IMG/VR virus record: IMGVR_UViG_3300006224_000042
Span: 1 to 21,504 of that record
Strand: one strand, 5' to 3'
DNA: 21,504 nucleotides
DNA from: a virus
Shown: positions 1 to 7,822 of the stretch, piece by piece
Position numbering within the stretch: position 1 is the first letter of the stretch
Layout: each line of letters opens with the position of its first letter
Program-made: the position numbers and the translations under genes
The notes under the pieces: model-generated
Seen by the model: the letters and a program-made list of their open reading frames with translations, nothing else
Told to the model about the DNA's origin: nothing
Databases searched by the model: none

Positions 1-726
1 GTTGGTCAGACCAGTGGATTTCGTGAGGGGTCGAGCGAGTTTCAGGCCAAAGACAGGAGCACCCTTCGCTAGATACCCGGCACCCCGGCCTGCTGCGCCA
101 GGAGCACCTGCGAACATCAGCGCGTCTAGACCGAAGCTAACGGGTTTCTCGTAAAGCTGTTCGGCGAACTCACCGATATCTCCTCTGAGAAGCGGTCCCC
201 ACCGAGCCTTCATATCTTCCACTATCATAGAGGGGGCGTCTTCACCCTCAGGCAAACCTAGCTTCGTGGGGATACCGAGGAAGCTTCCGACCTTACCCTG
301 AGATATCTCAGTAGGCATCCACTCGTCGTATCCCGTCATGGCTCCTACCATCCCCAAGAGGGCGGTAGGACTTTCCTCTACCGACTGTTCTCCGGGGATA
401 ACAGCAGAAGCAAGACCCTTATAGATATCGTGACCGGCTGCGCCGACGAGACTAGTCAACCCTTGGGTAAGCATCCCAAGGCCACCAGCGACGTTCTTTG
501 CGAACCCTAAGGGCAATCCGAGTAGAGATGTTTCCTCCACCTGGGAAACCACCCCAGGCTCAGGCTGTACGATACCCATAGGTGAGGCAGCAGGAGCCGC
601 CACGCTTGAGAGCGTGGGGCGAGGGGTAGCGTTAGGGAACCCTGTAACGAGTATGGTGCTCAGGGTTTTTTTCGGTGTATCGCTTTCGTTTACAGCTTGT
701 ATAAGCTGGTCGATATACTGGGTCAT
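1..726 (-). CDS. Large internal virion / DNA-ejection protein, N-terminal part (runs off left edge)
   Basis: An uninterrupted reading frame of 242 codons starts at ATG 726 and is still open at base 1, so the protein is longer. The start is fixed by an ATGA overlap with the preceding gene's stop and by AGGAG seven bases upstream. Residues 1-65 are polar and Pro/Ala/Thr-rich. Further on come Gly/Ala-rich hydrophobic helices (around GLPLGFAKNVAGGLGMLTQG and later FAGAPGAAGRGAGYLAKGAP). It is the last of four consecutive helical proteins after the nozzle gene, the place where short-tailed phages encode proteins ejected with the DNA. No lytic transglycosylase or other enzyme motif is visible in the part present. 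The reading frame is certain; the ejection role is inferred from position and composition. Confidence 0.6.
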   Translation of the reverse strand, partial: MTQYIDQLIQAVNESDTPKKTLSTILVTGFPNATPRPTLSSVAAPAASPMGIVQPEPGVVSQVEETSLLGLPLGFAKNVAGGLGMLTQGLTSLVGAAGHDIYKGLASAVIPGEQSVEESPTALLGMVGAMTGYDEWMPTEISQGKVGSFLGIPTKLGLPEGEDAPSMIVEDMKARWGPLLRGDIGEFAEQLYEKPVSFGLDALMFAGAPGAAGRGAGYLAKGAPVFGLKLARPLTKSTGLTN

Positions 727-1430
727 CAACCTGCTCCTGATAGAGTCCCTAGGGTCACGTTAGAAACTAGGGTAGCAGCCCTAGCAGCTATATCACTTAT
801 GTTCCCTGGGTTCAGCGAAGCGTACTGTCGTATCTCGTCATCCTTCATAAGAGCCAGTTCGACGAAGTACGCAAGGTTATCTACAGGCACCCCTCCCTGA
901 ACCAATCCAGCCGCGAGTTTGTTCGCTTCTTCCTGAATCACCGCAGGGTCGAAGATGTCATTGGTCTCGGTATACATCGGATACCCAGGCTCGTTGAACT
1001 GCATATTCATATCGGCTATCTGGTCGATACTAGGGACATCTGCATAGGTCTCAGGGAGCATAGGCCCAGTAGACTCAGGCATCGGAAGGCTAGACGTATC
1101 GAACAATGGCGACGGAGTGCCACGCCCCTCCGGGTATAGAGTCCGTACCGTGTCCCGCAGCGTGTCAGCCTGTTTCGGACCCACGAGGTTTGCGGTATCC
1201 CAGGCGTTCACCGCTGTCATGGTAGACCGTCTATCAGGGTACATCGTCGCCATGCCTTCTAGTTCACCTGCGTATGCCTGCATATTCTGTTTACGGGTCT
1301 GTGCTCTGGCTTGCTGCTGAGCGAGGATATCGGAAAGCACGCTGAACCCTTGGTTCGGGTCTAGACCGCCCTGTAGAGCAGCAAGAAGATTCTCTAGGCT
1401 ACTCGTTTCGTATGGGTTGAAGTTCACCAT
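726..1430 (-). CDS. Putative internal virion protein, 234 aa
   Basis: The ATG at 1430 follows GGAGGATAAT, where the ribosome site is made from the last Gly-Gly codons and the stop of the preceding gene. The protein is mixed helical and polar. It has a Gln/Arg-rich stretch (ILAQQQARAQTRKQNMQAYA, about residues 35-54), a Pro-rich middle with many Met residues, and an Ala/Leu-rich C-terminal helix (AARAATLVSNVTL). There are no cysteines, signal peptide or membrane segment. It overlaps the next gene by four bases, so translation is probably coupled. I do not recognise the family. Its place among helical proteins after the nozzle gene suggests an internal virion or ejection protein, which is inference. 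Confidence 0.5.
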   Translation of the reverse strand: MVNFNPYETSSLENLLAALQGGLDPNQGFSVLSDILAQQQARAQTRKQNMQAYAGELEGMATMYPDRRSTMTAVNAWDTANLVGPKQADTLRDTVRTLYPEGRGTPSPLFDTSSLPMPESTGPMLPETYADVPSIDQIADMNMQFNEPGYPMYTETNDIFDPAVIQEEANKLAAGLVQGGVPVDNLAYFVELALMKDDEIRQYASLNPGNISDIAARAATLVSNVTLGTLSGAG

Positions 1431-1431
1431 A

Positions 1432-2526
1432 TTATCCTCCGTACAACGGTTCGTCGGGGTCAGGGTAATATACGTTTGGACCCCATGGGAGGTAAGGATT
1501 TAGCTGAAGACCTACCTCGGGAGTATCATTTGTGCCCCACGGGTAAGAATCGGAGGGAGTATATGGGTTGAGATATGTTCGATTCTCTCTTGCTCTTCGT
1601 GCAGCTTGGAGCATCCCTCGCAACTGCTGACGAGTGTACGGACCTATCGGCGGTTGCCCTACATACTTGCGGTATAGTTCGATAATCCTTGCTGTTCTTG
1701 TTCCGCCGTTCAAGGTCGAGAGAGTTGGTGTCTCGGTGGTTCCACCTTCACGGTCTTCAGTAAGAGCGGTTGAAGGATAAGGATTAGTAGTCCCTGCGTC
1801 TGTGCCAGCATCAACTCCCGTATCTCTCGTAGGAGGTGGAGTTAGAAGACCTGAGATGTTCGCCATCATCATCTCAGCCATAGCCGCGTTGCTCTCAGCT
1901 TCTTGCTTAGCTATCGCTAGCTGCTCACGGGCTATCCTGTTCTGTAGGTTCTGCTGCTTTATCTGGTCTATCCGCTGACGAATCTCTAGCGGCATGGTAC
2001 TGGTGATACCCAACCTACGGTCCCTCATTTCCTGTTGGAAATCCTGGTAGTCTTGGATGAGGTTGGTCTGTGCGGTCTCTCGTTCTATCGCACCCTGACG
2101 CTTCGCGCTGGTGGTATAGCCGAGGTTCCGTTGACGCTGAGAGCCGAGGAGTTCGAGCCCCCCGGCCCCCAGCGTACCGTATAGACCTGCGGCAGCCGCA
2201 GCCTCACCAGCCGGGGTACCGTAGGCTATACCCTCAGGGGAGCCCTCAGGCGCATTTGCTGGGTTCGCCGTACCCAGGAGTCCTGCCAGTTCGCCAAGTT
2301 GCGCGTTGAGCGAGTCGGCTATGTTATTGGAGATTTGATTATACTGAGGGTTCAATCCCTGAAGCTCGTTTATCAGGCCCTTGTAGGCCCAATCAGCAGC
2401 ACCCATGTAGTCAGCGTACTCGTTGGCTCCACGCTTGCTTTCACGTTTGATAGCTTGGAGGGCAGGTTTGTTAGAAAGCCTCACATCCCTCGTCGCTTGG
2501 CGGTATACCTTCTTCTTACGAGGCAT
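1432..2526 (-). CDS. Putative internal virion protein, Gln-rich coiled coil, 364 aa
   Basis: The ATG at 2526 forms a TAATG junction with the previous gene and has a full AGGAGG nine bases upstream. The N-terminus is basic (PRKKKVYRQATRDVR). Residues about 90-130 are Ala/Gly-rich (GEAAAAAGLYGTLGAGGLEL). Residues about 140-220 form a long charged Gln-rich helix with heptad-like spacing (IDQIKQQNLQNRIAREQLA). The C-terminal 130 residues are Thr/Pro/Tyr-rich and probably disordered, ending in PDEPLYGG. A basic N-terminus, a long helix and disordered tails suit a protein stored inside the capsid. The family is not recognised and the role is inferred from neighbours. Confidence 0.5.
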   Translation of the reverse strand: MPRKKKVYRQATRDVRLSNKPALQAIKRESKRGANEYADYMGAADWAYKGLINELQGLNPQYNQISNNIADSLNAQLGELAGLLGTANPANAPEGSPEGIAYGTPAGEAAAAAGLYGTLGAGGLELLGSQRQRNLGYTTSAKRQGAIERETAQTNLIQDYQDFQQEMRDRRLGITSTMPLEIRQRIDQIKQQNLQNRIAREQLAIAKQEAESNAAMAEMMMANISGLLTPPPTRDTGVDAGTDAGTTNPYPSTALTEDREGGTTETPTLSTLNGGTRTARIIELYRKYVGQPPIGPYTRQQLRGMLQAARRARENRTYLNPYTPSDSYPWGTNDTPEVGLQLNPYLPWGPNVYYPDPDEPLYGG

Positions 2527-3923
2527 TATGACGCCCTCCTGTCTAAGCGGCGGTCTCGTCGCCGGTCGCGCCGACGGCTTGCTCTCGTGGAACTCTTCGT
2601 CCCCGTGACTCCCTCATACCCCGAGGTAGGGAGTCCGAGAGGAACGTTCTGAGCGGCATCGAGAGCACGCTGGATAAGCGCCTCAATCATCTGCTGTTGG
2701 TAGTTGAGGTATGCCTCGCCTTCCTGACCAGCTATATCGGCGTACTGCTGAGCGGCGCTCATAGCGAGGTCTTGCTGTTGCCGCGTGTAGTCCGCGTTCA
2801 GTCTAGACCAGTCACGGGTGGTCGTCCCCGAGTCGTATATACCCCGGTCCACGAGCCCCTCGCGCAGCGACCCGGTTTCTATACCCTGCTGGGTCGCCAT
2901 GCGTTCGAGAGCAAGGTCCACCATAGGCTGAATCTGCTCCTTCGCTATACCCAGTTGGGCTAGCTGTGCGCTCAGTTGGTCTTCATAGACCCTCATCTGT
3001 GCCTCGAACTCAGGGGTCAGGGGGAGGCCCATAGCCTCTGCCTGTGCCTTTATCTTGTCGGTAGCTGCCTGAGCAGAGGTAACTCCTGTTTCCTCATCCA
3101 CCCCTGGGGTGGCCGATTGCTCCTGCCCCCTAGCCGCAGCGCGGGAAGCATAGACAGCGTTGATATCAGGCGTAGCACCTTGCCCTAGCTTCCACCCGAG
3201 GTCTCTGAGGTACGTCCTATCGGCATCACCGATGTATCCTCCCTGGATAGCCTGGCCTATCGCCTGTCGAGAAAGCTTCTTCCCCTGAGAGGTGAAATAC
3301 TTTTGGATTGCGGTGGGGTCTCCGCTAGCGATAGCCGCTTCCAGAAGCCTACCGACTCGTTCCCCTCCGTAGTTCAAGGCGATATTTTGATGAGCGGGAG
3401 CGTACCAGGCAGCACTCCCTAGAGGAGCTTCCATCTTCCCCGCTTCCTTCTTCGCTGCCCATTTGTCATAGCTCGATGGATTCGCGCTTAGACCTGAAAC
3501 GAAGGTAGGAGTCGTGGAGCCTGTCGTGGCAGAATCACTATACGCACCGAAGGGGTTATACCCCATCTCAGGCGTTTGCTGCTGTTCGCCGATGAACTTA
3601 CCAAACTGTTTAGTTATGAAGTTCTTTGGCATATCGGTGTATCGCGTGTTGTAATCGCTTTGCCCCCATTCACGGCTGAGCTGGCGGAGGTTCTGTCGAG
3701 CGCCTTGGCGCTCTTCACCATGGGCATAGTTTCCCTTGAGATAAGCCTTCCAGGGGTCACTACCCGCACCTCCAACGAAAGCACTACCGAGTTTCCCGGC
3801 AGGACCCTCGAACCCAAGGGGCTTTATCTTCTTCCCCCAGTTCTTACGTTGAGCCGCCGTGAGCGGCTGAGAGTAAGCGGTAAGTTGATTAGCCCTTCTC
3901 CCTGGTCTGACTATATCTCCCAT
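2526..3923 (-). CDS. Putative internal virion protein with Arg-rich tail, 465 aa
   Basis: I start it at ATG 3923 (MGDIVRPGRRANQL), which overlaps the upstream stop as ATGA and has GAGG seven bases before it. A start 12 codons earlier has no such support and overlaps more. The first 270 residues are mixed and Gly/Tyr-rich. About residues 280-430 are strongly helical, with a stretch around LVDRGIYDSGTTTRDWSRLN followed by YTRQQQDLAMSAAQQYADIA. I recall this RG-(I/L)-x-SG then Y-x-x-Q pattern from phage virion contigs but cannot name a family. The last 20 residues are almost all Arg and Asp, with blocks of RRRDRR type. It sits between the small beta protein after the nozzle gene and two more helical proteins. 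The virion or ejection role is inferred. Confidence 0.55.
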   Translation of the reverse strand: MGDIVRPGRRANQLTAYSQPLTAAQRKNWGKKIKPLGFEGPAGKLGSAFVGGAGSDPWKAYLKGNYAHGEERQGARQNLRQLSREWGQSDYNTRYTDMPKNFITKQFGKFIGEQQQTPEMGYNPFGAYSDSATTGSTTPTFVSGLSANPSSYDKWAAKKEAGKMEAPLGSAAWYAPAHQNIALNYGGERVGRLLEAAIASGDPTAIQKYFTSQGKKLSRQAIGQAIQGGYIGDADRTYLRDLGWKLGQGATPDINAVYASRAAARGQEQSATPGVDEETGVTSAQAATDKIKAQAEAMGLPLTPEFEAQMRVYEDQLSAQLAQLGIAKEQIQPMVDLALERMATQQGIETGSLREGLVDRGIYDSGTTTRDWSRLNADYTRQQQDLAMSAAQQYADIAGQEGEAYLNYQQQMIEALIQRALDAAQNVPLGLPTSGYEGVTGTKSSTRASRRRDRRRDRRLDRRAS

Positions 3924-4477
3924 CACTGTACCTCGCTTTGGTCGAGTGCTAGGTAACATACCACCTCAAAGTCGAGCGTAGCAGGAGCATAGGACCCATC
4001 GGTTGTTACCCTGATGTCAACATACGAACCAGTGGACCATCCATACTGGCCTTTGTTGAACCTAGCATAAGCATACTTTGTGCTGTCAGGGAGCAAGCAA
4101 GAAGCTCCGCTGTTGACACCGTTGATGAAGAAATCAAACGATGCTGTACCTGCTGTTTTGTTCGCGCTCCCTGATACGGCTGTCGCTATAATAGAGCCTC
4201 TGTATGGCATAATGTAGCTTAGAGTGAATCCTGAGCCCGTATGTATCTGGTGAGCTGTTTGGCTCGCCAGGAGGTTATCGTCCCAAAAATCTATGGTAGT
4301 TATCCCACCCGTTCCTGTTTCGATAGAGTAAGCTATCTCCTCCATCTCTTCTATACTCGCAGGGGCGAGAGAGGTGCGCGTGGAAGAGTAGGCGGGGCGT
4401 CCAGCAGTATCGGTACTTCCGCCGCCACTCTTGTACCTGAAGCTATAGCCATACTTCTTGCTGGTGTAAACTGGCAT
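3923..4477 (-). CDS. Small beta-rich virion protein, 184 aa
   Basis: The start at ATG 4477 overlaps the nozzle gene's stop (ATGA), with GAGG five bases upstream. The N-terminus is short, basic and Tyr/Gly-rich (KKYGYSFRYKSGGG). From about residue 60 the protein alternates beta-strand-like segments (FTLSYIMPYRGSIIATAVSG, ASFDFFINGV, LDFEVVCYLALD), as in a jelly-roll or beta-sandwich. No catalytic motif is visible. It lies directly after the nozzle gene and before the internal proteins, so a tail-tip plug, needle head or small receptor-contacting protein is possible. That assignment comes only from position and predicted fold. Confidence 0.45.
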   Translation of the reverse strand: MPVYTSKKYGYSFRYKSGGGSTDTAGRPAYSSTRTSLAPASIEEMEEIAYSIETGTGGITTIDFWDDNLLASQTAHQIHTGSGFTLSYIMPYRGSIIATAVSGSANKTAGTASFDFFINGVNSGASCLLPDSTKYAYARFNKGQYGWSTGSYVDIRVTTDGSYAPATLDFEVVCYLALDQSEVQ

Positions 4478-6645
4478 CAGCGCCTCGGTTCCACGTCGTA
4501 GCCGAACATCAGTTCTTCTATATCGAACACCGCTGTCTGCCCGCTGGGGACCGTCTGCTCGAACCGGAACTGGATGTAATCTATACCGCTTGCCCCACCC
4601 ACATCGAGCCGTTCACGATAAACTCCGGTGTCGGGCCACGGCCCGATAACGTCCCGATGAATCTCGGCTCCGTTCCCGTAGGTATAGACGGTGATGCCGG
4701 TCTCGGAGACCGTCCCTCCGCGCTGCCTGACCTTATACATCAGGTGGCGAGGGGTTATCTTCGTGCCAGGACCTACGGGCCACATTTCAGGGGTCCACAC
4801 CTTATAGGTGGTGCTGAGGGTATCAAAGTCCTTCTGAAGAGATGACCCAGGGATATTGCGGTAGCTCAGCAATGTCCCTGTGGTCCCGTTCCTCGGAGCC
4901 ATCAACTGCGTGTAGTCGTAGTTGTAGAGGACCGCAGGAGCTTCGGCGGTATTGTCATGCTTCTCTTGGTACCAGACGCCCGTGCTGAGGTCGAGGGACC
5001 AGACGGTACCCGTACCAGCATCCACGATGCTGACCACATCGTTGATGAAACTCATGCTTGCCCAGGTCGTGATAGCATAAGTATCACTTACGGGACGGGA
5101 AATGAGTGTCACTTCTCCGCTCGAATCTGCCATCCATATGTGCTTATTTCCGGCGCATATAACCCCATATGGTGTCGGCATCAGAGAACGCCCCGGAGCG
5201 ATACCCCCTGTGGGGAGCCTCGTCAGGGAAAACGTGTCTGGTCCTGACCCTGAGAGGTACCACAGTGAGGTCTTCTTCCCGATGAAGAGCGCGTTGCGGA
5301 ACGGGACTATCTCCTCGATGGGTTCACCATCGTCCCGTCCGATGTCGATGTAATCGTTCGCTCCCCAAGTGGTCTCGTCGTTGATGTTGGAGTAGTAAAG
5401 TCTATAGAAGTTGACAACCGTACCACCGACGAAGACCCTATTCTTATGGACCGCCACGCATCTACCCGCAGGACCGTTCGTGATTGATTCTGATGCTCCT
5501 GAGGTGGGGTTATATGCTCGTAAGGTAGCGAACCTATGGTTCGTATAGAATGTACGGTTGAAGCCAGTGGCGAAAGCCACAGGGTCACTCACCACAGCGG
5601 TCGCTGGGGTCACAGTGTCTATCAGTGACCACGCTCCTGTGGTAAGGTCAGCAGCTCCCTTGAAGTAAACCTTGTAGTCGCTGCTCTCTGCGTTCGCCAC
5701 GAGGTAGTTGATATCAAAGGTGGTTGCTGTTTTCGCTTTCGGCTGGATGACCAAAGAACGGCTGTTCCAGGCTACGCTAGAACTGCTTGCATCTGTATCA
5801 GCGACCGTATCCGGTGGGTCTACGTCGGCATCTGTAAGTCTATAAGACGCATAAGCCGCCAGGTCTGTGTCGGTGCTTTCACCAAACCCGTTCGTGTGCC
5901 AGTCAGCGTCGGTGATTTCTTGCCATGGGAAAGAATGACGGGTGGTGAAACTCAACCCGTAGTTTCCTGACGAGCTGGTAGCTGCTGTCGCTAGAGACAT
6001 CACTACGGAGGGGTCATAAGTCACGGTGTTGTTCACATAGGTTACGGTCACGGGGTCAGGAGCAGCGGCAGTATCGGTCTCAGCAGTGATACTTTGGATA
6101 TCACTGCCACCCGACCACTCCATGAGGATAAGAGGTATCGGGGCAGACGTGGCTCCCCATGTGAACGTTTCCGTCCCGCTTCGAGGAGCAGCGTTGGTAA
6201 TCTTGAACACAAAGAAAGCATCGGTCGTGGCAGGAGTCCCGAGGACTGTCCATCCTGTGGATGAAGGAGTAGGGCTGAGGGTCCACTCACCGACGTTGAA
6301 AAGCAATGCTATCAGAAGACTTCCGTTGGTCGTGGTCTGAGGCCATGTGAGAGCAACGCTGGTGCCGTTAGGCATATTAGGAACACTGGTTCTGACGACC
6401 TGCAATAAGGTAGGAGTCTCGTACCCTGCCTGACGTGCTGAGTACCCTATACCGCGCCCTACCTTCGTAGAAGGGGCGCTGGTCGCACTCGGCTTCAACC
6501 AACCCACACGGGGTTTCAGGGAGCCAGAGGCATCGGGTACCCAGTTCTCTAGTTTCGCCATGAACCCAGGGGGCATCATCGAATCTTCGATATGCCCAAG
6601 GAGACCCTTTTCTGCGGTTATCGGTAGTGAGCGGTATTCACTCAT
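4477..6645 (-). CDS. Tail nozzle / beta-propeller connector protein, 722 aa
   Basis: This is probably the tail-tube tip (nozzle) protein of a short-tailed phage. Residues 1-60 carry the typical opening: a Gly-Leu segment, then ENWVPDASGSLKPRVGW, where a virion protein lists its solution-facing strands. Residues about 380-520 match the propeller repeats of these proteins: GPAGRCVAVHKNRVFVGG, YRLYYSNINDETTWGANDYI, EEIVPFRNALFIGKKTSLWY and YGVICAGNKHIWMADSSGEV. Residues about 80-303 are an extra beta domain that shares its pattern with the fibre gene (GSLLIALLF, GWTVLG, then FTWG). The start at ATG 6645 overlaps the previous stop (ATGA). The adaptor gene lies just upstream, as expected for the portal-adaptor-nozzle stack. 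Family assignment is by remembered motif, not by search. Confidence 0.8.
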   Translation of the reverse strand: MSEYRSLPITAEKGLLGHIEDSMMPPGFMAKLENWVPDASGSLKPRVGWLKPSATSAPSTKVGRGIGYSARQAGYETPTLLQVVRTSVPNMPNGTSVALTWPQTTTNGSLLIALLFNVGEWTLSPTPSSTGWTVLGTPATTDAFFVFKITNAAPRSGTETFTWGATSAPIPLILMEWSGGSDIQSITAETDTAAAPDPVTVTYVNNTVTYDPSVVMSLATAATSSSGNYGLSFTTRHSFPWQEITDADWHTNGFGESTDTDLAAYASYRLTDADVDPPDTVADTDASSSSVAWNSRSLVIQPKAKTATTFDINYLVANAESSDYKVYFKGAADLTTGAWSLIDTVTPATAVVSDPVAFATGFNRTFYTNHRFATLRAYNPTSGASESITNGPAGRCVAVHKNRVFVGGTVVNFYRLYYSNINDETTWGANDYIDIGRDDGEPIEEIVPFRNALFIGKKTSLWYLSGSGPDTFSLTRLPTGGIAPGRSLMPTPYGVICAGNKHIWMADSSGEVTLISRPVSDTYAITTWASMSFINDVVSIVDAGTGTVWSLDLSTGVWYQEKHDNTAEAPAVLYNYDYTQLMAPRNGTTGTLLSYRNIPGSSLQKDFDTLSTTYKVWTPEMWPVGPGTKITPRHLMYKVRQRGGTVSETGITVYTYGNGAEIHRDVIGPWPDTGVYRERLDVGGASGIDYIQFRFEQTVPSGQTAVFDIEELMFGYDVEPRR

Positions 6646-6860
6646 CAGTCTTTCCCAACGATGAGAAGGGCGATAGCCTTTTGTATGTCATCGAAACTGA
6701 AGGAGTCGGTTCCGTCTATCACTTTCTGTGCCTTAGCGAGCAACGGCTTTATCGTCCTATCCGTCTGATTCTCGAAGTTGACATCCTCCCCACCGAACGA
6801 TGGTGCCAGGGAGTAGTTGCCAAGGTCCTGCCTCGCCGAACGTACTCTCTCGAAAGCCAT
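6645..6860 (-). CDS. Small conserved-position protein, 71 aa
   Basis: The TAATG junction with the adaptor gene and GGAGA upstream support ATG 6860. The protein is soluble and acidic, with a disordered N-terminal half (SARQDLGNYSLAPSFGGEDV) and a helical C-terminal half (TIKPLLAKAQKVIDG, then DDIQKAIALLIVGKD). It lies between the adaptor and the nozzle genes and overlaps both by a few bases, so it is co-translated with the connector parts. It could be a small tail-assembly factor or chaperone. I do not recognise it. Confidence 0.5.
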   Translation of the reverse strand: MAFERVRSARQDLGNYSLAPSFGGEDVNFENQTDRTIKPLLAKAQKVIDGTDSFSFDDIQKAIALLIVGKD

Positions 6861-7522
6861 TATGACCAGTCTCCATACACATCTTGCTGTATCTGTTGAA
6901 CTTCAGGCGCGGTACGTTCAGGGATGATAGACATAGGCGAGGATATATACTTGTCCTTACCGATGTTCGGGACAGGAAGTTCACGTTCGTACTCGGAGAT
7001 ATAGCGGTCAGCCTCATCTATCTCAGCCTCCGCATACTTGGCTTGAGCGGTAGCGTACTGGACCATCTTGAGCTGTAGACCCATCGGGAGCACACATACA
7101 TCGGTAGAATCCTCTAGGTCCGCAGGCATATAACTATATCTCAGCGCATAGGAGGTACCCGCCGATGCCGCTGGGTATATCTCGATATTCTCATTGAATA
7201 TCCGAGCCAGCGTGCGCGGGGGAGTGTTGCCGGTATCTTGGTAGGAATCGAATACATCCTCATTCGTGAACTCCACCCTATTCGTACTGTCACCGTCCGT
7301 CAGCGTGAAGCTGATAGGCGCTACGAAATCAGTGGGTAGAGCAAGGGTGGAGACGATGGTAGCCCCTGTCGCCTCTTTAGTCATCACCTTCGTCCTTAGG
7401 CAGAGGTCGGTCTGTGCCATGTTCAGCCACCCGGCCACCATCTCAGGAGCGATGAAGTTGCGTTCCGAATCCCTGAGCAGGTTATAGACCTTCTGCCGCA
7501 TCTGTTCCAGCGTGAATGCCAT
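6860..7522 (-). CDS. Head-tail adaptor (portal-binding connector) protein, 220 aa
   Basis: The N-terminal 60 residues form the helical bundle typical of phage adaptors: LEQMRQKVYNLLRDSERNFI, then the hallmark WLNMAQTDLCLRTKVMTKEA (the Leu-Asn-x-Ala-Gln helix). A beta-rich middle follows (STLALPTDFVAPISFTLTDG, ARIFNENIEIYPAASAG, ALRYSYMPADL). The C-terminal helix (MVQYATAQAKYAEAEIDEAD) carries the Ala-rich register and ends in an extended tail. In P22- and SU10-type phages this protein forms a ring under the portal and holds the nozzle. The start at ATG 7522 has TAAGGA six bases upstream, and the nozzle gene follows after one small gene. A neck protein of the siphovirus type is the alternative, made less likely by the absence of tail-tube genes. 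Confidence 0.75.
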   Translation of the reverse strand: MAFTLEQMRQKVYNLLRDSERNFIAPEMVAGWLNMAQTDLCLRTKVMTKEATGATIVSTLALPTDFVAPISFTLTDGDSTNRVEFTNEDVFDSYQDTGNTPPRTLARIFNENIEIYPAASAGTSYALRYSYMPADLEDSTDVCVLPMGLQLKMVQYATAQAKYAEAEIDEADRYISEYERELPVPNIGKDKYISSPMSIIPERTAPEVQQIQQDVYGDWS

Positions 7523-7531
7523 GTGCGGTCC

Positions 7532-7822
7532 TTACTCGAATGGAGTGTCTTCGACGAATACCGTGCCAGCCCTCGCCGCAGCAGCGTTCCCGGTACCTAC
7601 CCACTTCCAGCGCCATGTACCCTCGGAGTCGAATGTATACTGTTTAGAGAAGATGCCGGTGCTGTCTTTGGTCACGGTACCCCCACCATAGGTGTAGGTC
7701 GTGGTGGTGCCGTTCGGCGTATAGAGCTTAAAGGTGATGGTCGTCGGGTCCGTGAGGGTATCACCAACCCGGAACTCACAGGTGAACTTCGGGGTGTCCC
7801 CGACGTAGAACTTAGTAGCCAT
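7532..7822 (-). CDS. Ig-like beta-sandwich virion protein, 96 aa
   Basis: ATG 7822 has AGAAGGA seven bases upstream and overlaps the end of the fibre gene by 11 bases. The whole chain looks like one immunoglobulin-type sandwich: KFYVGDTPKFTCEFRVGDTL, ITFKLYTPNGTTTTYTYGGG, a DSTGIFSKQYTF strand and GTWRWKWVGTGNA. Such single-domain proteins in phages usually lie on the virion surface or at fibre joints. Its position right after the fibre gene suggests a fibre attachment or accessory decoration protein, which is inference. There are no enzymatic residues and no membrane segment. Confidence 0.55.
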   Translation of the reverse strand: MATKFYVGDTPKFTCEFRVGDTLTDPTTITFKLYTPNGTTTTYTYGGGTVTKDSTGIFSKQYTFDSEGTWRWKWVGTGNAAAARAGTVFVEDTPFE

